Of a stretch of DNA of 64,000 nucleotides, positions 57,901-64,000 are shown one piece after another; positions within the stretch are counted from its first letter, which is position 1; each line of letters starts with the position of its first letter. Below the pieces are notes generated by a model, which saw nothing but the letters and a program-made list of their open reading frames with translations, made no database searches and was not told the origin of the DNA. The stretch comes from Triplophysa rosa (lineage: Eukaryota > Chordata > Actinopteri > Cypriniformes > Nemacheilidae). Made by a program: the position numbers and the translations under genes. The stretch spans positions 789,554 to 853,553 of the forward strand of contig NC_079890.1 of assembly GCF_024868665.1 (NCBI RefSeq), given 5' to 3'.

Positions 57901-59482
57901 AGTTTAAATATTTTTAAATTTTCACATTTTGAAAGAAAAACCAACGATCCTGTGACATTACGATAAGCTCCAGTACACACAACACATGCAAATGTTATTC
58001 AAACAAACATGACAAATGTCTCCATCTGCTGGTCAAGATCACGCACAGCTTCTGAAAAAAGTGCTTCCAGTATTTCATCCTCTGGAGTGATCTTATGTTA
58101 TTTAGGAACGTAGTTCATCTCATTTTAAAGGAATAACTCGCTTGAAAAATTATTTAACAATTTATTCACATTAATGTCATACTTTATCTTAACATATATT
58201 TTTTATAAAACACGTTGTATATACATTTACTATTTTAAATACCGCCTGATATTAAATGATTCCTAGAGAGCTGGATATGCAAATTAGATTTGCATTTCAT
58301 GACAGAAGATTTGCTGTCTCTAATTAATATGGGAATAATATCCATTATTATTATATCATTATTAACCATGCTAAAACTTTAAGTTTAGCACAACCATTAA
58401 ATTAACTCCGAATAGTGTTTGTTACATGGCTCTCTATAATAAGTGATTCTGATTGGTCGATTGCGTCAGTTAATAGTAGCCAGGCTAGCAATATCATATG
58501 ACAGCAGGTCACGAGATTTGTGTGAACCAGTGCCATTTGAAGTTACTGTACCTGTATGTGTGTGTGTGTGTCACCATATTTGAATTTAGTGCTGGTAAGT
58601 GTTTGTTTTGGTTTCAGTTTCACTAAATAAAATCAAAATATCAATGCAAATTTTATTACACACACATGTAACTGAAGAAATGAAGTCATGTACATCTGTG
58701 ATGGTATGAGTTCATTTTCATATTCGAGGATATTTAGATATTGTCACTAAAAATAACAGTACCGATTAAGATGTTTTTCAAGGTTTGTTCACATTTGTTC
58801 AGTTAAGCAATATGAAAAAGAAAATAGCCATTTTTGAATTCTTTAGCTTCTGTTCGTATAGGTTGATTGATGAACGTTCAAATAAGATACTATTTCAATG
58901 TCAATTCTATTACCAGAATGTATGTGAATATTTACAAATTCGATGTGATATAAATGAGAAAGATTTTCTGCAATGTCCTCTGTGCTATGAAATCTGTGAT
59001 GTCTCTATTAAACGATTTGATTGACTATGTGCTTTTCATTAGCAGTAGAATAAGAAACACTTACTGTATATAAAAAGTAAATGCGTAAATAAACAACAAC
59101 AAACAGATGAACTTCATTTGTGTGTCCAACTTATTTACTTTATTCGCAAGATGACAGACGGCTTTACAGAACTGTTCACACACATGCGATAAAGTTGTAA
59201 ACTGACTCCCTTCAATTAGCATATTGAATATAGAAATTAATACAGAAAAAAAATCAGTAAGTGCATGAATGAAAAATATAAATGTATACATTTAAACATT
59301 AAATGTGTCTTAATTGTGTAGAAATTAAATTCCGTTCATAGACGTTTGATTGGACGCACGCGCCTGGCCTGAAGTTCACTTCCGGTCTGTGTTTGGTGAT
59401 CGGTCTGACTAGTGGATACAGTAATATAACAATTCATTTTATTTTTAATTTGTATTAATATTCATTTATAAGCATATTTTAT
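57901..59482. other. AT-rich intergenic stretch
   Basis: No gene or clear transposon boundary recognised. A TG run lies near 58556-58571. The small open frames (58785-59024, 59061-59291) show no recognisable domain. Confidence 0.5.
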
Positions 59483-60113
59483 GGGGTGGTGAGATTTGGA
59501 GTGAAGAGCAAGAACCCAAGGTCACAGGAGACGACGGGCCGACCTAAGTCCAGGAGACAAAAAGAAATCGACAGACTTGTGAGAGAAAGGAGGAGCCTGA
59601 GGAAACAGTGGAAGAAGGCCACAGAAGAGGAAAGGAAGGGCCTAGAGGCACTACAAGGCGATATTAAAAGTCGCCTGGCCTCGTTGCGAAGAGCAGAGAG
59701 CTTGAGAAAGCAACATAAGAAGAAGGAGCGAACCAGGACCGCTTTCTACAAAGATCGTCAGTAGCATCTTTAGCAAGGAGAAAACTGGGACCCTTAAAGT
59801 ACCTATAACAGATCTTGAGGAACACCTACGGAAAATGTATTCCGACAATCAGAGGCATGAGCCAATCTCCATTCCAAAGGACATGCCACCAATTCAGCTA
59901 CCAGAACACCGGATGGATACAAGGCCCCCTAAATGGAGTGAAGTTGAGAGTGCAGTAAAACGGGCAAGATCAGCTTCAGCTCCTGGACCCAACAGTATAC
60001 TATACAGGCTCTACAAGAAAGCCCCTGGGGTGTTGAGGTACCTTTGGAGATTAATGGCTGTGGCATGGAAAAAGCAGGTGATACCAAAGGTCTAGAGAAG
60101 GGCAGGAGGCATA

Positions 60114-60866
60114 TAGCCTGACTACGTCAGACTTCGTACTTCCGCTCAATTTCAGTTCAGTTTGCTTCTGTACTCAGTCTGATATAGCCAACCAGCTCCC
60201 AGATTATCTCCGGCTCTGCACCAGCCGTCCAACCAACGAACAGAGGGTGGGCTGAGAGTGGTGACGTAGATGCTAAGCGCCCGAATTTAAGATTGTAGTT
60301 TAGGTTAGGGAAATCTAAAACAACAGCGGACATGGAGACACGGGATGCTATTCGCTCTGTTGTGGAGAGTATTCGTGGCATTTGCCAACTGAAGCCCGAA
60401 CGAGAAGAGTGTTTGGTTCACATTTTGAATGGAGGTGATGTTGTGGCCCTACTCCCGACAGGTTTTGGGAAAAGTTTAATTTATCAAATGTTACCGATCG
60501 TCAGCGAGAAACTGGGCAGGCCAAAGTCCGGCAAGGCGATAATTGTGATTGTGTCCCCCTTGGTTGCCCTCATAGACGATCAGGTTAAGGAGGCAGCAAA
60601 ACTCGGTCTGTGTGCTGCACAGCTTGGCGTGCACAATGATCGAGAAAACATGGAGGGGAATTTCAGCCTTATTTTTGGTAGCTCCGAATCCTGGATTCTC
60701 AATCCAAAATGGCGAGCTAACGTTATGTGATTGGCTTACGGGTACATCAATGATTTTAAACTTCAGACAAGCGCCCCCATGAGAGAATAAATGCTTGTCA
60801 ATTATGCCCTTCCAGACTCTGTCTACGAAGCAAAGCGAAGTAGCAGAGTTTGGTATTACCAGGCTA
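60114..60866 (+). mobile_element. DNA transposon with RecQ-like helicase fragment, inserted in the LINE
   Basis: A 753-bp insertion bounded by TAGCCTG and CAGGCTA and flanked by a perfect 9-bp duplication GGAGGCATA (60105-60113, 60867-60875). Removing it joins the LINE in frame. The sub-terminal regions are also inverted (CAGACTTCGTACTTCCGC against ACGAAGCAAAGCGAAGTA). An ATG at 60332 opens 132 codons resembling the N-terminal part of a RecQ-family helicase: a Q-motif-like QLKPEREECLVHIL, Walker A LLPTGFGKSLIYQ, and the IIVIVSPLVALIDDQV motif, ending before any DEAD/DEVH box. The size of duplication and helicase content recall AcademH-type transposons; that is a hypothesis. This copy is non-autonomous. 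Confidence 0.8.
60332..60730 (+). pseudogene. Truncated RecQ-like helicase ORF
   Basis: 132 codons, start ATG in context GCGGACATGG. It holds motif 0 and motif I (GFGKS) and motif Ia (SPLVALIDDQV), and reaches an FGSSESWILNPKWR segment equivalent to the sequence just before motif II in RecQ proteins, then stops. Without motifs II-VI it cannot be a working helicase. It is transposon cargo, not a host gene. Confidence 0.7.
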
Positions 60867-61192
60867 GGAGGCATACTGATCGCCAAGGAGAAAAACTCCT
60901 CAACTATTGACCAGTTTCGCCAAATTAGCCTCTTGAATGTGGAAGGTAAGATTTTCTTCAGCGTTGTGGCCAATAGACTCTCAGGATTTCTGAAGAGAAA
61001 CAACTTCATTGACACTTCAGTGCAGAAGGCAGGCATAGGGGGTTTCTCTGTATGTTTGAAACATGCTAACATCATCTGGCACCAGTTGCAAATGGCAAAA
61101 AAGGAGAAGAAAAACCTGCATGTGGTTTTTCTAGATCTTGCCAATGCCTTTGGATCAGTGCCACATGAGCTGCTGTGGACAGCCTTTGACTT

Positions 61193-61696
61193 TGTCATGA
61201 ACGTGGGTGGTGAGGACAAGGACAGAGGACCCAAGTGCAGACAGCGGGTAAGGGGTTAACAAGACAGACTTTAATTATAACTAAAAAATACAAAACAAAG
61301 ACCCACGTGGGGGAACATAACAAAACATAGCAACAAGGACAGGGACTAACTAGACTAGAAATAATAACAACACTTGACATAACCACAATAAACTAAACTA
61401 ACTACAGAACAATAACTCACCCACATGACACAAACAGAACACAACAGAACAATGAACCAGTACGAGACAGAAGACACAAGGGCATAATAAAGGGGATAAA
61501 TCAAGAGGGGACAGGTGCAGGACATGAACTAATTAACAAACAATAACGAGACGAAAGGGCGGGAACAGAGACGCCACACCGGAGAGTGGAAGACCATGAG
61601 GGACAAAACGTCACTCTCCACATAAAACAAGAGGTTCTATCATGGTTCTGCCACTAGGTGAAGAGAAGCAAGACAAGGTGGGGCAGAACCATGACA
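61193..61696. mobile_element. Solo LTR inserted in the LINE
   Basis: 504 bp from TGTCATG to CATGACA (TG...CA termini), flanked by the perfect 5-bp duplication GACTT (61188-61192, 61697-61701). Deleting the insert and one duplication restores the LINE frame (AFDF then FHVPD). It contains a plus-strand AATAAA at 61488-61493, and near the right end a hairpin, ATCATGGTTCTGCC paired with GGCAGAACCATGA. No internal retroelement genes, hence solo. LTR superfamily and orientation are undetermined. Confidence 0.75.
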
Positions 61697-63300
61697 GACT
61701 TCTTCCACGTTCCAGATCAGGTAACACAGCTGATTAAGGCATATTTTCAGGATCTCCAATTATGTATTACCACACAGGATAGTACCACCGCGTGGCAACA
61801 GCTGGAGGTTGGCATAATGGCAGGTTGCACAATTTCACGACTGGCTTTTACAATGGCAATGGAAATAATAATCCGGGCATCGCATTGGGTGTTTGGAGGA
61901 GAGCGTTTGAAAAATGGGTTGGGCCTACCTCCAATCAGAGCATACATGGATGATATGACAACCATCACAACAACCAAAGCATGTACAAAGCGGCTGCTGG
62001 ATAAAAGCTCCAGGAGAACATTAGTTGGGCACAAATGGAGGTCAAACCCAGCAAATCCCGCAGCATTTCTATTGTCAAGGGCAGGCTTATCAATGACAGG
62101 TTCTGTATAAAGGGTGAGCCCATACCAACGGTCACGGAAAAGCCCATCAAAAGCCTTGGACGGTGGTACACCGCAGACCTTAAAGACACTGAACAGGTGG
62201 AACAACACAGGCAAGAGACAGCCAGTGGACTCAATAAAATCAATAATACAGCCCTTCCTGGGAAGCTGAAACTGCCAATTTCAATGTATGAGCTCACGGT
62301 GTCTCACGCCTACAACCTGGAGAGATTGGTGAGTACACAAGTGAGGAAATGGCTTGGGCTACCAAGATGCCTTAGCAACATAGGGCTGTACGGGAATGGA
62401 GCTCTCTCTTCCCATTTCAAGCCTTGTGGAGGAATATAAATGCACCAAAACAAGGTTAGAGAGGACGCTCAAAGAATCCTGTGATCCCTGTGTAAGAGAT
62501 GCTGCTCCAACAGTAGCGACAGGAAGGAAATGGAACCCAACAACAGTGGTAGAAGATGCAAAAGCAGCCCAAAGCAGATGTTTGGTGTGGACAGGATCCA
62601 GCCTGCCACCTATGTGCAGCTCCAGCAAACCTTAAACATATTCTTGTGGGTTGTAAGAAAAGCTTGACACAGGGGAGATACACATGGCGCCACAATCAAG
62701 TACTAAAGTGCTTGGCTGCAGCAGTAGAGACCAAGAGAGTGGCAGCAAATGCCATCCCCCAAAACACCAAGACTAACTCGCTAAAAAGGCAACCCTTTAT
62801 TCGGGAGGGGCAGAAACCGCAGACCAAGCCCTTAACCCCAGATTCAGGTCTGCTGAGTATAGCCAGGGATTGGGAAATGTGAGTTGATTTAAACCACAGA
62901 CTTACTTTCCCCTACCGGATAGGAAAATCGCAGCGACCAACCTGCGGCTGGACATGGTTTTATGGTCCAGCTCCAGTAGGACAGTCCTCATAGTTGAGTT
63001 GACTGTACCTTGGGAAGAGGCCATTAATGAAGCATTTGAAAGAAAGAATCTCCGGTATGCCAACTTGGCAGCGGAGGCTGAAGATCGGGGATGGACAGCG
63101 AAAGTGTTCCTGGTGGAAGTGGGCTGCAGGGGCTTTGTTTCCAATTCCACTACAAGGCTGTTTAAGAAAGTGGGGATCAGAGGACAGGCCTAACGGACTG
63201 TAGTCAAAGATCTTGCCACTGTCGCTGAGAGAAGCAGCCACTGGTTGTGGTTGAAACGGAAGGACGCAATATGGGCTGCCAAGTGACCACGTAATAAAAT

Positions 63301-64000
63301 GGCCCCTTGGGCCGGGTACCACCTGAGTTATTCACAACATAGCTCTAACCGGACCCAGTGCTACCAGGTTCCGTCTGATGTATCTTCATGATTGGTTCCC
63401 ACCTTGGTAACACATGACCTTCCCTAGGTGGACCTCCACCTTGCGGTTAACTCCTTCAGTCCGCACATTCTTCCCGTGAGTTCTCCCCCATCGGTGAGAC
63501 CATGTTGGTATCTCCACTAAACTCCTCCCTACGGTAGGAAGTGGTCTCTGTAACGCATCCCCCGCTTGAGGAAGTAGCGCTTACCCAGTGGCCTTACGGT
63601 ACCAGGCGGCTTCTCGCTGTTAGAGAAACAAGGCCGCCGCCTGTGAGGCCGAAGGCAGGGGCCTTTCCACCTTTCAAGTAAAGCTCTGGGACCCCCTACC
63701 TACCCACTGGTAGGTTACAATTTCGCGGTAGCGCTCACGGCTGACACGCCCAGGCCAGTCACCATCGCTTCGCTAGAGATTGTGACAGGGCACAGTGTTG
63801 TGGCGTTTTCCATAGGAACCCCATCTGTCGGCTCGACACAACGTCGAGAGACCGACAGAAAGGGAACGTCTTGGTTACGGATGTAACCTCGGTTCCCTGA
63901 TGGAGGGAACGAGACGTTGTGTCCTTCTTGCCACAACACGTCCTGCCCGCTGCTGCAGTCGTGAGAGGTCTCAGGCTCCTCAGAACTAAGGTGAATGAAT
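63301..64000. repeat. Repeat with strong dyad symmetry at the window end
   Basis: After the LINE 3' end the sequence is GC-richer. It contains TGTCGGCTCGACACAACGTC, then a set of nested inverted repeats at 63835-63923, including GGTTAC/GTAACC and GTTCCCT/AGGGAAC. I recognise the GAACGTCT-GGTTAC-ATGTAACC-GGTTCCCTGA-GGAGGGAACG phrase as a high-copy fish sequence. No coding frame is supported. It may continue beyond the window. Confidence 0.55.

Larger units (their letters stand above)
59483..63300 (+). pseudogene. Broken LINE with RT, CCHC knuckle and restriction-like endonuclease
   Basis: A decayed non-LTR retrotransposon. In order: a basic coiled N-terminal segment (59486-59756, KEIDRLVRERRSLRKQWKK); RT entry blocks (about 59760-60096, WSEVESAVKRARSASAPGPN); after an insertion, FRQISLLNVEGKIFFSVVAN and HVVFLDLANAFGSVPHELLW (60876-61187); after a second insertion, the active-site region with YMDD (about 61950) and a thumb (62035-62390); a C-x2-C-x7-H-x4-C knuckle (CHLCAAPANLKHILVGC, about 62608-62660); and a restriction-like endonuclease segment (62954-63190, VELTVPWEEAINEAFERKNL then RY). 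Knuckle plus such an endonuclease places it with the R2/R4/NeSL/HERO group. It has a stop at 60094 and frameshifts near 59757, 62033, 62392 and 62560, so it is dead. Confidence 0.82.

Noticed and set aside
1..64000. CRISPR arrays, bacterial operons, phage or plasmid features
   Set aside because: The window is vertebrate nuclear DNA; direct repeats present are microsatellites and transposon copies.

Overview
The window is vertebrate nuclear DNA, almost certainly from a cypriniform (carp/zebrafish-type) fish. Evidence: two multi-exon, GT-AG-spliced genes whose predicted proteins align along their length with human ZNF219 and ARHGEF40 as I remember them, embedded in repeats typical of cyprinid genomes (hAT-like and TTAA-type miniature elements, tRNA-derived SINEs, L2/CR1 LINEs, abundant CA and GA microsatellites). 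No database search was possible; family names rest on recognised motifs.

Layout. 1-12.4 kb: no host gene seen; the 3' end of an L2/CR1-type LINE (1-2024), a hAT-like MITE (3732-4211), SINEs, a second LINE tail (11206-11726) and microsatellites. 12.4-26.8 kb (minus strand): znf219, a nine-finger C2H2 protein with a PLDLS CtBP-type motif; coding exons 21743-19703, 19495-19349 and 15934-14865, with 5' exons at 22213-22126 and probably ending at 26807. Its last intron carries a TTAA-flanked transposon (17407-18707) holding two converging first exons, one P2X7-like and one THAP. 27-33.5 kb: intergenic. 33.5-57.6 kb (minus strand): arhgef40 (Solo), a RhoGEF that I could resolve into 26 coding exons giving a continuous 1730-residue frame; its ATG is the last three bases of exon 1 and overlaps a CRE palindrome. 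Its introns hold a second hAT MITE, a deleted copy of the TTAA transposon, two near-identical 560-bp TTAA MITEs (one in intron 1), and several nested insertions. 57.9-64 kb: a broken R2-superfamily-type LINE with a restriction-like endonuclease, interrupted by a 753-bp TIR element carrying a RecQ-like helicase fragment and by a 504-bp solo LTR, then a repeat with strong dyad symmetry at the window end.

The two host genes lie head to tail (arhgef40 upstream of znf219, both minus). They are also neighbours in human, where as I recall they converge, so proximity is kept but relative orientation is not. ARHGEF40 is a RhoA-directed exchange factor linked to keratin filaments and mechanosensing; ZNF219 is a nuclear DNA-binding regulator. 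Nothing in the sequence suggests a shared pathway.
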